Below, piece by piece: positions 1-11,330 of a DNA stretch of 64,000 nt. How positions within the stretch are numbered: position 1 is the stretch's first letter; each line of letters starts with the position of its first letter. The stretch covers positions 930,001-994,000 of the forward strand of contig JAHDVF020000177.1 in NCBI GenBank assembly GCA_022606425.2, given 5' to 3'. Below the pieces are notes generated by a model. It worked only from the letters and a program-made list of their open reading frames with translations, searched no databases and was not told the origin of the DNA. The DNA comes from Lepidostoma basale (lineage: Eukaryota; Arthropoda; Insecta; Trichoptera; Lepidostomatidae). The position numbers and the translations under genes are program-made.

Positions 1-86
1 TTCATGCTCCCTTCTCAACTAAAACAATCCCAGATCGTACATCGAACGCGTGGTTTGACAAAGAATGTCGTGAAGAAAAAAGGCAA

Positions 87-2058
87 ATGCGTAAGCTGGA
101 AAGGGTATACAGACGCATGCGAACTTCTGTCTCTCGAGAAGCATGGATAATTGCACAGACCAAATACAGGGAACTAACTAAGGTCAGACGAGCCGAATAC
201 TGGGTTGAGAAGATAAATGCAGACAAAGGAAATCCCCGTCGTCTATGGAGCTCTATCAAGTCAGTACTTGGCAACGCTCGTCGAGAAGAAGCCGGAGCCG
301 AAACCGTTCCAACTCCTCAGGACTTCTCCCAATTCTTCAAGAGAAAAGTGGATGCGATTCGCCTATCAACTGCCTCGTCCCCGCCACCATCTTTCATTAT
401 GAACCCCGGAAATATAAAATCCGCTTTCCTGGAGACTAATATTATCGCTGTTAAAAAACTAATTCTAGGATCACCAAATAAGCAATGCTCACTTGATCCA
501 ATTCCGACCTGGTTGTTAAAAAAATGTTGTCACCAACTAGCTCCCCTAATAACACATATATTCAACTCATCTCTAAAAACAGGTCAAGTCCCCCAACTAC
601 TTAAGAAGGCCATTGTTACCCCCATATTAAAAAAAACCCCAATTAGATTCCGCAGATTTTTCAAATTACCGTCCCGTATCAAATTTACCTTTAATCTCAA
701 AACTGTTAGAAAAAGTTGTTGCCTCTCAAATTACTTCTTACCTCACAACAAGTGGAATGCTGTCAAATTTACAATCCGCATATAGATCGTTCCATTCCAC
801 TGAAACGGGACTTCTACGTATCACATCGGATCTTATACAGGCGAATGAATCGGGCAAGTTAGCATTGCTTTCCTTACTTGACATGAGTGCTGCATTTGAC
901 ACTATCGATCACCCCTACCTTATAAAGCGACTACAGATTACCTATCGTTTCGACGGTAAGGCAATTAACTGGCTAACTTCGTATCTGTCGAACCGCTCAC
1001 AGGCGGTTCAGGTCGCAGGTGAACTATCCCCTTTTCACATCATCAAATCTGGAGTTCCCCAAGGATCTGTGTTGGGACCTCTTCTATTCATAATGTTCAC
1101 TAATGATGTAGCCAAAATTATAGAATCCTTCGGTTTGCAGTCGCACTGCTATGCTGACGACCAGCAAATATACTCTTATTGTGATCCCGCTGATACAAGT
1201 AATCTCAAATCTTCAACTATAAACTGTATCGATGCAGTATCAAATTGGATGGTTTCAAATAAACTAAAATTAAATCCATCAAAAACAGAATTTCTTTGGA
1301 CAGCTTCCATGAAGCGCCAACACATAATTGATCACTCCCCAATATCCACACCCGACACAGACATTTCCCCCAAAAACTCAATAAAACTTCTTGGCGTCCA
1401 TTTAGAGACTGATCTTTCATTGAAATCCCAAATCAATAAAACAGTCAGCAACAGCTTTTTTCATCTAAGGCAATTAAGATCTGTAAAAAGAAATATTCCC
1501 GTTGACAGTTTTAAAACGCTGATCAACTCCTTCGTCGTGTCACGACTAGATTACTGCAATGGAATCTACGCCAACATTCCAAAACAGCAAATCAATAAAC
1601 TCCAGTCTGCATTTAACGCGGCAGCCAGATTGATTAAGGGTGTTCCGAAGTATTGTCACATAACGAAACACCTTAAGGAGCTCCATTGGCTGAAATGTCC
1701 GGAAAGAATACAATATAAGCTCTGCTGGACTGTATTTAAGGCGCTGCATGGAATGGCACCCGCCTACATATCTGAACTCTGCATCACCGAGAAACCGAAT
1801 GCGAGGCAGTCTACATTGCGATCAGCAAGGTCTTCTGCGATGGGTAAATTGTACGTACCGAAGCGTTATCCTCGCACAAATTTCGGCGACTGGGCCTTTG
1901 CTGTAGCTGGCCCCTCGGCCTGGAACGCTCTCCCTGCAGACTTAAAGTGCATTGATAATCCGTCAGAGTTTAGATCGAGGCTCAAAACGCACCTGTTCAA
2001 ACTATCCTATCCTGATGCAAATGGTGATCGACTGCGTCAGGTGCATCCCCCATACTAA
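87..2058 (+). pseudogene. LINE reverse transcriptase ORF, one frameshift
   Basis: Two reading frames together give most of an ORF2-like protein. The first (87 to about 640) covers the linker and the start of the RT domain. A frameshift near 640-660 moves the frame, and the second runs open to the stop at 2056-2058. Visible RT motifs include SAYR-FHSTET, LLDMSAAFDTIDH, GVPQGSVLGPLL and the catalytic Y-A-D-D box near base 1150, followed by a thumb and a C-terminal region with ALHGMAPAYISELC and FAVAGPSAWNALP. Only one visible disruption over 2 kb suggests a fairly young copy. It would copy its own RNA by target-primed reverse transcription; this copy cannot make a full protein as it stands. Confidence 0.85.
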
Positions 2059-2330
2059 AATGTTTTATTTTTAGCAAAAATGTTTATTTTCAACTGTATG
2101 TTTATTTTTTACAAAAATGTTTATTCTTAACAAAACGTTCATTTAATTTTTTTTTTTTAAATATTTTTAACAAAATGTTTATTCTTAACTAAATGTTTAT
2201 TTTGAACAAAATGTTTATTTTTAACAACATGTTTATTTTTAAGAAAATCTTTATTTTTAACAAAATGTTTATTTTTAACAAAATCTATATTCTGAACCAA
2301 AATTTTTCACATTTACTAAAATATGTATCT
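2059..2330 (+). repeat. 18-bp tandem repeats in LINE 3' UTR
   Basis: About fourteen degenerate copies of a unit close to AAAATGTTTATTTTTAAC lie directly after the reverse transcriptase stop codon. They belong to the LINE 3' UTR rather than to an independent satellite. Confidence 0.8.
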
Positions 2331-2559
2331 TCAACTAGTTCACAAAATGGAGCTACAGCGCCCTTGAGATGATTAATTCATAAAAATGGCGCTCTATAAA
2401 TCATCCAATTTATTATTATTATTGAGCAAACTCGAAATTTTAGAAATTAAAAAAGCAATTAAAAATAAAGAAAATATTATGAATAATCAAATGAATTTAA
2501 CGTCAAGTCCAATCTTTAATTTATATCCTTTGTTGTAAATAATTACCTGAATCCCAATA

Positions 2560-2815
2560 AGAACTAAAAATTATTATTTAAAATTTTTAATTGATTCAAA
2601 ATATTTGTTATAACAAAAGCATAAACGTTCCAAAATAAATCTTTATGACATCTGTCAAAATTGATCATATTTGTAAACAGTTTTATAATATTTTTAATAT
2701 GTATCTTTATAATATATATCACTGAAGAAGGACTGGCTGCCCGAAACATGTCAGATATGTAATTTTAATAGTGTTGTATATATAAAGTATATAAAAAAGA
2801 AAAAGAGAAAGGAAA
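2560..2815 (+). repeat. Half of a foldback element with CTGAAGA/GAAACATGTC motif
   Basis: The stretch ending in ACTGAAGAAGGACTGG and CCCGAAACATGTC (about 2722-2752), followed by TAGTGTTGTATATA, matches one arm of the complete inverted repeat at 61398-61640. Only one arm is present here. The rest of 2420-2930 is AT-rich with nothing else recognised. Confidence 0.6.
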
Positions 2816-2936
2816 AAACATTGTTTTAATTAAAAAAAAATCGTCATTATGGAATTCCACGGTGATAGCCCTTTAAGTTTTTCTAAAAATAGGTAAATTA
2901 TCCAAAATTCTCAGGTCCAAACGATTCGCGAACCAC

Positions 2937-3345
2937 CTGATGAAAAAATATTTGACGTGTGCATCCTCTCAGTTTTGACACACGGGCTTCAAACAATCAT
3001 ATTCACAAAAAGAACAGTACATAAACTCCGAATAACCCAGCGGGCAATGGAGAGGAGGATGTTGAACATCAGTCAGCGAGACAGCAAACGAAATGAATGG
3101 ATCAGAAAAAGGAACAAACTTGAAATGGAATTTGGTTGGCTATGCAGTGACGACAACGGATGATCGGTGGACCAGATGCACCCTGGAGTGGTGAACGAGA
3201 ACTGGCCACAGAAACCCCAGCATACCACAAGTTTGATGTTCTTATGACATCAAAAGAGTGGCAGGAGGTCAATGGCACAGAGCAGCGAGGAACAGAGAGT
3301 GGTGAATGTCAGGAAAGGAGACACATGTCCAGCACTGGATGACCA
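2937..3345 (+). pseudogene. LINE C-terminal fragment, second lineage
   Basis: Broken frames read LTHGLQT, then QRAMERRMLNIS-RDS, then a W-V-H-W-type tail. This is the same layout as the better preserved fragment at 15653-16069 (THGAEMWTL, QRAMERAMLGI). It is a 5'-truncated, decayed retrotransposon end. Bases 3345-3700 hold nothing recognisable. Confidence 0.6.
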
Positions 3346-3699
3346 ATGAATGTTGCTTTATAGTTCTCGTCTACTAAAGAGCAACGCGGTAAAAATATGT
3401 TTAAATTGAAGAAAAAGTGAGACATTGCAATTGATTATTGATTCCAGTGTTCTTGTGCAAGCTGAAAAAAATAAAATAAACAAACTTAAACGCACGTGAC
3501 CTGCTTCGAATTCGAGAAAATGTACTGCTATAATAATTTGTGATTATAGTAATATAATAACATAGTGCCAAACGTGTATACAGAAGAAAAGCTGCAAGCG
3601 GCAAAATATGTATGAATGTAAAATAAATGCAGTAGAAATGAAATCACCACGAAGATACATGATCTAATTAGAATTCCAGTTCTTTATACCATATATGTA

Positions 3700-4390
3700 T
3701 ATGTAAGTGAAGCTTGCGGTTGGCAGAATAAGGATGAAAGTATGATACATTTATCATTCATTTGCCTTATTTTTTTTCTTATTTCTTCATTCAGTATTCT
3801 ATTATACTTACAATTTCATACAAGGTATTCCATAGAATTGAGATCGCTGAGAAAAATGTGAGGAAATTTGTATAATATGATAATGAATGAAGAAATAAAT
3901 AAAAAAAATTAAGGCAAATGAATGCGTTCTAAAATAAAATTGTGAAAGGGTCACTAACATATTTGCGTATACGGATGAGGGAAGAATTCTTTAAAAGATT
4001 TGTACAAAAATTATCAAAGGATAAGAGCTGAATAAATGCGGTAGATATGAGGTCCCTAAGACGTATGTGTGGTATGTGAATCTCAAATGCTGATATAAGA
4101 AAGGAATGTAGAGCGGAAGAAGGTATTATGAACAAAATTATGAAAGGATCGCTGCGTTGGTTCGGACATATGGAGCCCATGGATGGAAAAATAATGGTTA
4201 AAAAAGTATACGTAAATGATGTAAATGGAGTACGGAGTCGAGGCAGACCGAGGAAAACATTACATGACCAAATTAATCAAATGTTAAAGGTTGGTCATGT
4301 TAGAAGTCGGAAGAATCGACGTGCTTTTATGACTCGTTGTATGAATGTGCAGAAAACTAAACAATCTCTGCACCTACTCCTGCGGGAAAA
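3700..4390 (+). mobile_element. RTE-like LINE fragment
   Basis: 5'-truncated copy of the most abundant LINE family here. It starts in the remnant of the E-A-W-S-W-Q segment (about 3713) and continues through GSLRWFGHME and RSRGRPRKTLHDQINQ (4128-4463 reading frame) to CMNV. The end near 4390 has lost the usual terminal codons. Bases 4400-5040 are AT-rich without recognisable features. Confidence 0.75.
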
Positions 4391-5067
4391 AAGATGTAAT
4401 GGTTTTTGTTTTGTTTTTAAAATAATTTATTTTAATATTTTTATCACATTTAGAGCCATATAAAAATATTTCCTTACACCAATGATTATTTAAAAATTAA
4501 CCGCACACCGTCACTTGTGCACGCGTATGAAAAGCATATAGATTTATTAATTTATTTTCCAGTCAAACTAGTTATTTCAAATACTAATACGATGTTTAAC
4601 AAGATGGCATATGTGGTTGATATGACTGAAGATTATGTCACACGGCGGTCATAGATGGAATAGTTTTTCAGGAAACCACGATAAAATATGGATTCAAAAT
4701 GTAATCAGAGAATTCAAAAAACACAATTGACCAGAAAAGAAATAGCTAACAGGGCTGTTGGGAATGTTAACATTAACATTCAACTCAATTGATTAATCCC
4801 AAGAATTTTCAAATCAACACTGAACTCTCAAAATCCTTTGTTAATTGGGTTTTTATGATATCCCGTTGAGTTTTTTGTAGGTTGTAATACGTCATTCATT
4901 CACTGTCTTAATTCTAATAAATAAAATTGTGTTGAAACGGTTAAAACAATAATTGAAATCGAATTAAAATTTATTTATTATTTATCAATTTCAATTCGTT
5001 TTAATTCAAGTTATCCCCAAGTTATTTACAAGATTGAAATCTAAGGCATTAATACTGTGGAATTCCA

Positions 5068-5283
5068 TAGTAATACACTTTGGATATTGAAATTAACTTT
5101 CTTTATTATCCACAAAAAATTAAAAAACACGACATGTTTCGGAGGATACCTCCATCTTTAGGTGTAAATATATAATAAAATGTTGTTATTAAATATTTAC
5201 GAATGATTACTCCGAAACATGTTGTTTTTTAATTTTTTTGTGGATAATAAACAAAGTTCTTTTCAATTTCCTAAGTGTATTAT
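5068..5283. repeat. Foldback element, inverted repeat arms
   Basis: The left arm (about 5068-5150) and right arm (about 5205-5283) are inverted copies sharing TTATTATCCACAAAAAA and ATACACTT. Each arm carries the word CATGTTTCGGAG or its complement, and the minus strand of the left arm has a perfect GGAGG-TAT-CCTCC hairpin before GAAACATGTC. Confidence 0.7.
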
Positions 5284-5284
5284 T

Positions 5285-5575
5285 TACAAGAGATGGAAAA
5301 ATGGAGAAAGATATCGAAAGAAGAGTTGTAGCTTGAAACAAAATAAACGGTGCACTCAAAGTCATTACAACATATAGAAATATATCGACTGAAGTAAAGA
5401 TGACAGTGTACAATGGACTACTAGTGCCGACCCTTATGTATAGAAGTAATGCTTGGAGTTGGCAGTCGGAGTTGGTTGGTTTAACCGATGCGATGAAGGA
5501 TGAAAGAAGGATGCGCGGAAAAACAATGTATGATAGAATATCTAATGATGAAGTAAGAAAGGAATCCAAAGCTCA
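5285..5575 (+). mobile_element. RTE-like LINE fragment
   Basis: Reads a degenerate form of the segment after the RT domain: M-TVYNGLLVPTLMY-S-AWSWQ, then MRGKTMYDRISNDEVRKE. It stops abruptly at about 5565, so it is truncated on both sides. Bases 5575-5870 hold nothing recognised. Confidence 0.7.
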
Positions 5576-5872
5576 GATGTTAATTGCTTCTCCTGCTAGT
5601 ATCACCAGATACAAGTTGGTTTATTTTCCCAAGGCTCCTTCGATAGATTGTTTATTTTATTGGAATTTGTATACATAATAACGCGCAAGTAAAAATATGT
5701 ATAGTATGTATAATAATTAAACCGAAGACGCTCTGAGTAACATAAACGTAAACTCATTTTTACGATATACCTACATTGTGTTCATAAAATAATAGTGTAA
5801 ACTGAGATAAAACTCCCTTAGAGCTTGGAGTGTTAAACAATCTACAATATTATATTGTATGCGTAATATTGA

Positions 5873-6330
5873 ACTAAGTAACTAACTAACTAACCATCAC
5901 GCCGTCTCCCCGAAGGGGTAGGCAGAAATAATGGACTTCCACATTTTTCTTTTCCTGATTTCTCTCGCTTCCTCAACATTCATACATCGTGTCATGCACG
6001 CGCGTCGATTTCTCTGATTCCTCAAGTGGCCAACATTCAATATTTGATTTATTTGATCGTGCCACTCTATTTCTAATTCCATTTACATCGTTACATAAAG
6101 ATTTTTAGCATTCTTTCTTCATTCATTATTTCCATATGTCCAAACCATCTTAATGATCCTTTCATTATTTTGTTCATAACACCATCATTCGCACCGCATT
6201 CACTTTTTATATTTTCATTCGACACTCATACACAGAGTATACAAACATTGTTCTAAAAGATCTCATTTCTACTGCATTTATTCTGCTTTCATCTTTCTTT
6301 TGCCAGTTCCATTCGGTAGAATAACTGAAT
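5873..6330 (-). mobile_element. RTE-like LINE 3' end with (GTTA)n tail
   Basis: On the minus strand this reads through WHDQINQILNVGHL, R-CMNVEEAREI and the terminal AYPFGETA, then a TGA stop that merges into the GTTA tail (5873-5893). 5'-truncated. Bases 6330-6650 have no recognised feature. Confidence 0.8.
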
Positions 6331-6654
6331 GCGTAATATTGACTGCATAAAAACAACAACAATGGTTTTATTCATTGTCAGAATCCTTGTTTATATCCTT
6401 ATGTGTTTATCTTCAAGGAGTGGTAACATTTAAAGTGTTTTTCTTTAAAAAAATACACAAAGAATTGCGCACAATATTAATGACAGTATTCTTGCGTTTC
6501 TCCTCCCACGGTTGCCGTATAATTGATTTCAATTTATGGGGATCGTATCTCTCGTAGAGGATGCATGAATCTTACTTCAGATTTGTACCTAGATTCGTGC
6601 AAAAGCGGTATTAAAATGTCAAGGGTCTTAACACACCTACAAACATCAGTTTCG

Positions 6655-7120
6655 TGTAAAGCAGAAGGCGAGGCGGAGTGGTGCACCCTTTAGTGTAGTC
6701 ACAATTCCCGAGTCACGTCCGCGTCATCTATGAAATCATTTCTCATTTGGAATTCATGAATGAAAACAAAATGATAGGTTTATTGATGGAAGTGGTATAA
6801 AGTTATTATGTCGGGGCGATTGCTGTCCGCGCTGGCCAAGGAACAACAAAAAGTAAAGAAGAAAAACAAAGTAATAAAAAGAGTTTCCCGCGATAGCCGG
6901 CCGAGGTGCGCCACCGCACTCCGCCGCGGCGTGTAGCTGTCGGGAGCATGCATAATTACTGCATTATTCATTACCATTATCACTTGAAAAATAATGGTCA
7001 CGTTTCACGAACAGTAATAATAACTCGCATCTCGGCCCTCCCCCTCGGGGCCTTAGGCTCCGAGTATTACGGCAACCGGAAAATGCGCAGAAACAAGAAG
7101 CTACCGAAATAATTATTACT
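6655..7120. other. GC-rich island, no gene identified
   Basis: A local rise in GC and CpG content inside AT-rich DNA, with short opposing ORFs on both strands that look like composition effects. It could be a promoter-proximal segment of an unseen gene or diverged repeat DNA. No protein family was recognised. Confidence 0.3.
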
Positions 7121-7309
7121 GCGAGTGTCCGCAGCAATTTGCATTTATTTGGCGTCGCTTAACATTGGAAACGGATGTCTTTTTAAACGTTTATCGATTT
7201 CTTTGCATCCGAAATCTCGAATACTATAATACAAAGATCGCTTAAACATTTCAAAACTGCTGAAATAACAAAGTATTGTATTATACGAGTATATGTGCGG
7301 ATCAATTGA

Positions 7310-7620
7310 ATAAGTTTCTTCTCACGGAATAGAAGGAATCGCGGGCACACGTGGCCCGTGTGCCCGATATTGTGCCATTGTGAGCGTGCGCAAGGAGCGT
7401 AAAGAAATTGCAGCGACAATCAGCGCTTTGTAAGGATGGACGAGGATGCTGGCTCCATTGTCTGGCACCCCGAAGATTGAGACTATTGTGTGGGGAGATG
7501 GATGTACGGTGCGGCGGAGAGACGAGGAAGGCGACGCGGCGGGCCGGTAGCGCGGCGGCCCGAGGCACGCGTATTCTCCTACTTATCGTCACATTTTATC
7601 ATGACAAACACTAACACTAA
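7310..7620. other. GC-rich island, no gene identified
   Basis: A second CpG-rich stretch with overlapping open frames on both strands, rich in Arg, Ala and Gly codons. No domain or splice pattern could be tied to it. Bases 7620-8200 are AT-rich and empty. Confidence 0.3.
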
Positions 7621-8204
7621 AGATATGCCACGTCCGTTACACCGGATTGTATCACACAATGGCCTGTCGCGGCTCACAGACATACTCTCCTAATACTCTT
7701 TTTGGAACATTTTTTCATTTACTACAAATAAATTTTAAACTGGAAACATCGACACATTTATTAATTTAGCAAATTTTCTGTACACCTTTATATATAATAC
7801 GTTTAAATAAAACCTTCATATACAAAATACTCAATTATTTTGGAACATGAGAAAAATACCAATTTTTGCTATTTAACATCCTCAAACATTGTATTAAATG
7901 ATTACTGTGTTCCTTGACTCCTTCCTTGATTAATTTAACAAAAATTGATAGTTAATTTATGATTTGTACTTCAAGATTGTTTCACAATGAATTATCAATG
8001 TACATTAAGATAAAAGTATATATTTTTAGAATGTGTATCTTGCAGAATCTATCTGCCTACGGAGAGTAATCAAATTATTAGGTTGATTGCTTTGAATACA
8101 TTTTTTATACATACAAATAAAACAAAATTCAACAAGTGAATGCATCAAATTCTAGAGTTTTGGGCTACTAAGCGAAAGTGCATTTATCTTTTTAAATGAT
8201 CCAA

Positions 8205-8790
8205 TCCTTCATCACGCCGTTTCTCTGAAAGGGTAAACAGAAATAATGTACCACCGCATTCAATATTTGATTTATTTAATAGTTTCACGTTTTCCTCGGC
8301 CTTCCTCTATTTCTAGTTCCATTAACGTTGTGTACCAACAGATACTTTCTTCGTCATTCTGTCCATTCATTATATCCATGTGTCTAAAACCATCTTAAAA
8401 ATCCTTATTTTGTTCATAACACTTTCATTCGCACTGCATTCACATCTTATATTTTCTAATTAATATGAATAAAAACACCTATATTCTTGGAGCTTTATTA
8501 TATTTTAGATGGGTGACATGTTTCGCGCTTCTAAGCCATTATCAAATGTCACATTTAATAATAACTAAACATTTCTTTCCATACACAATCAAATTTAATG
8601 AAACTTCTAGAAAATAGACGTTTTCATTCATATTAATTATTTTATATGGAGTTTTACGTCATTATTCAAGAAACAATATATTTTATTATATACACGGATT
8701 TTAAACACAAGATTATTATTATTTTCGTCTAAGAGATCTCATTTCTATACCATTTATTCATCTTTCATCCTTGTTTTGTCAGTTTTTCTT
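8205..8790 (-). mobile_element. RTE-like LINE fragment split by a foldback element
   Basis: Minus-strand LINE sequence is recognisable at 8205-8457 (3' part) and resumes at about 8727-8790 (MRSLRR-region equivalent). Between them lies a foldback element of the CTTCTAGAA family, so the younger foldback inserted into the older LINE. Confidence 0.65.
8458..8726. repeat. Foldback element, CTTCTAGAA family
   Basis: Contains GACATGTTTCGCGCTTCTAA, CATTATCAAATGTCAC, then AACTTCTAGAAAATAGACG and TTTTCATTCATATTAAT, followed by GGAGTTTTACGTCATT. The same blocks, often as near-perfect palindromes, recur at about 28.0, 30.5, 45.7 and 59.1 kb. Confidence 0.65.
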
Positions 8791-8858
8791 GATATATTTG
8801 TATTTGCGGATAAAACAATCGATTGGATACCTGCAAGTTGTGGTATAATAGAGATTAG

Positions 8859-9260
8859 ATGCGCGACACAAGCAGTGTAATTAGTGTGGTGTTGGTGTCG
8901 GGCGAGTGCGGGTATACCTACGCGTCATCTCGTATAAACAAACAGCTCGGTCCAGCGCGAGGCAGCAGCAGCAGCCGGGCGGTAGGTATGCGAGATAAGT
9001 GGTTCTGGCTGCGGGCCGCCGCCGCGTGGTTGCTGTGGCCCGTGTGGGACACGAGCCGATCTCCGTTTCCCACGGTGGCTGGTCGGGCGCGGGGCAGGAG
9101 GCGGCGGGCGGCGGGCGGAATGAATGAACAAACTACTACTTCTCCATTAGCGGCTGCGGCCGTCTTCGCAGGCCCGGACTCCTCGGCAGATGATTCTCTA
9201 TATTCCTCCGCTCTTGCACCGGGCAAGCGGTACATATTAAATATGACACCAATGTACAAT
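8859..9260. other. GC-rich island with open frames on both strands
   Basis: A 166-codon frame is open on + (8859-9359) and a 113-codon frame on - (8918-9259). Both are rich in Ala, Arg, Gly and Ser over a CpG-rich core with a short AGC run near 8970, which makes low-complexity composition the simplest explanation. No family was recognised. A host 5' exon or promoter cannot be excluded. Confidence 0.3.
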
Positions 9261-9487
9261 AAAATGCTTTCCAGATACCATGGACAGATTTGGTTAATTA
9301 TTCACAAGTATTATAGTTTCTTGACGAATTTCATTTATACGACATATTTTATATATTAATATTTTATGAATAGTCCGTTGTTTTAGCCGAAACACTATGA
9401 TACTTTAAATTAAAAATAAACTGTTAAATTAAAAAAAAAACTTGTTTTTATGTATTTTTATTTTTCGCGACAGCTGTTTCGTCAACT

Positions 9488-9551
9488 TATGTTGACATCA
9501 TCAAGTGTTACAATAATATATATTAATGTAACACCTGATGATGTCAACATA
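9488..9551. repeat. 64-bp hairpin
   Basis: A near-perfect inverted repeat: TATGTTGACATCATCA and its complement TGATGATGTCAACATA flank a TA-rich loop. It is probably a small foldback or MITE remnant. Confidence 0.7.
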
Positions 9552-9569
9552 ATGTCGTGAAAAAATGCA

Positions 9570-9846
9570 ATTGTGATATGTACATAAAACACACGGAAAA
9601 AATGAATGAAGAAAGAATGGTAAAAAAAGTATATATCAATGATGTAAATAGAACTATAAATAGAGGAAGACCGAGGAAAACGTGGCACGATCTTCGGCCA
9701 CGTGAGGATTCAGAGAAATCGACGCGCGTGCATGACACGATGTATGAGTGTTGAGGATATGAGAGAAATATGTCAGGAAATAAAAGTGTGGCAGTCCATT
9801 CTTTCTGCCTACTCCTTCGGATAGACGGCGTGATGGTTAGTTAGTT
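9570..9846 (+). mobile_element. RTE-like LINE 3' end
   Basis: Reads MNEERMVKKVYINDVN, then RGRPRKTWHD, with frameshifts in the CMNVE region, and ends in the degenerate terminal segment followed by GGTTAGTTAG at about 9834. 5'-truncated. Confidence 0.8.
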
Positions 9847-10059
9847 TTTGGTTTAGTTTAATATTTTATGAACTAAAATATATTATTTTTTTAATAGTAC
9901 ACATGTTTCAAACAAACGTTTTCTTCAGAGTAAAAGTTATTCGTCATTCTGAAATGAGATATAAAATGTTTTTATAAAGAATATTGGTAGACTGACAGCG
10001 GATTGGTAAAAAATGACATTTAAGTTTAAAAGTAAACTTTTGAAAAGTATAATATTGTA

Positions 10060-11101
10060 GGGTTGAGGTTGGCCCTTGTTTATTATTATTACAGACACTG
10101 GCAGCCATCGCCTCTGTGTGGATTGTGTTTATCACGAGCGTACTTAAATTACCGCGTACGAGACACCAATACAGCGGCGCTAGGGGTGGCCAGCAGAGCG
10201 GTTCATTAGCCACCGACACCGGTCCAGCCGGTTCAACCGGTCCGGTCTTTTGGAAGTGCAGTAAAATAAATAAAATTGTCAAGTTGATCATTTTTTAAAT
10301 AACAAAATACAATTTTTGATAAATGCACTAACAAGCATTAACATATTTTAATACACAGGTTATTTTATCTTAAGAATTTGTCGTATATAAAATACAAGCT
10401 TTAGATTTAATTTAAGTGAGGCTATAATATAATATAAAAAGTGGCAGAGTGGTAACTCTGACTTCCATACGGAAGGTTCTGGGTTCGATTCCCAGCGATG
10501 GCTTTGTGATTGTCACACTGTCTTTGCTTTGGTCTGGTGTAGAATTTACGTGACAATAAAATAGCGATAGTTTGACTATTTATCACATGCCGCGAGAATC
10601 AATATAATAGCTAAAAAAAATTATTGTATACAGTAATTGGGTCCAAACGACCTGCTGTATACATAAAAAAATAAACGTATTTCTATGGTACATAAAGTTT
10701 CAATAAAATAAGAACATACTTTTAAGCATATTTTTAAAAGAATAAAGAGAATAATTCTCTATAACATCTAAATCCTCAATTGCAAGGCAATAATACCCTG
10801 TATTAGGTAAATTTATTTGATAATTTAATTATCATTTACCGAGTATATGGTTTTAATGGCTCCCAATAAAAAAATACAAACTAAGGACACAAACGTGAAT
10901 ATTATACACACATTATTATTATTAGAGAACAAAACATAAGAATAATAAATAAATAATTGTCAATAAATTAATTCAATGTAAAAATTGTATTAGATCAGAA
11001 TTTCTTACTGTATAAAGGTTATTTTATTTATTCAATAAATCACAACCGGTTCAATAAAAATTAAAACGATTTACAACCGGCACCATCTGAACCCACAACC
11101 C
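10060..11101. mobile_element. Possible TA-flanked non-autonomous DNA element
   Basis: The ends GGGTTGAGG and its inverted partner CCCACAACCC are each flanked by TA, as expected for TA-targeting MITEs. The interior holds a tRNA-derived SINE (10437-10680) and no transposase. The inverted repeats are short and imperfect, so this pairing could be fortuitous. Confidence 0.4.
10437..10680 (+). mobile_element. tRNA-derived SINE
   Basis: The head contains an A-box-like TGGCAGAGTGG and a B box GGTTCGATTCC at tRNA spacing. It is followed by a body with TGTGATTGTCACACTGTC and a tail with TTGTATACAGTAAT and ACGACCTGCTGTATACAT. A second, better head is present on the minus strand at 17696-18075. Confidence 0.75.
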
Positions 11102-11159
11102 TAGCTATAAATTCTTAAAACTAGCAAGAGAGAAAAAAGGTTTACAAGCTAGTGGCTGC

Positions 11160-11330
11160 AGTCCGATGTCATGCGCCGGGCCCCGAGCCGGAGCCCGGGC
11201 CGGGGGGCGCGGGGCCCGCTGGCTCGGGTCGGGCCCCATTACGCGTCACATCCGCCCGGACTGTGGGAATCTCGGGCAGGTGCGAGCTCTTGTGAGGGCC
11301 CGTCTTGTACTCTCTGCGTCTTCAGATCGT
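11160..11330. other. GC-rich island, no gene identified
   Basis: A CpG-rich stretch of about 170 bp with short overlapping frames. Bases 11330-11840 that follow are AT-rich with nothing recognised. Confidence 0.25.

Larger units (their letters stand above)
1..2420 (+). mobile_element. CR1/L2-type LINE, 5' end outside the window
   Basis: Non-LTR retrotransposon carrying a reverse transcriptase. Translation from the left edge already reads the linker that follows the endonuclease (a W-F-D-K-E-C type motif near base 50), so the endonuclease lies outside the window. The coding part ends at 2058. A 3' UTR of imperfect 18-bp tandem repeats (about 2059-2330) follows, then a short unit with the words GCGCC and GGCGC flanking CCTTGAG, and an ATT-repeat tail near 2410. 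Related 3' ends occur near 15.4, 18.9, 26.9 and 40.6 kb. Clade assignment (CR1/L2 group) is by motif style and was not tested phylogenetically. Confidence 0.85.

Noticed and set aside
5873..5895. TAACTAACTAAC arrays as a telomere-like or CRISPR-like repeat
   Set aside because: They always abut the RTE terminus and vary in unit number; they are the element's tail. No spacer-repeat structure exists in the window.
10437..10510. Possible functional tRNA gene
   Set aside because: A and B boxes are present, but no complete cloverleaf could be drawn, and the sequence continues into a SINE body and tail shared with another locus.
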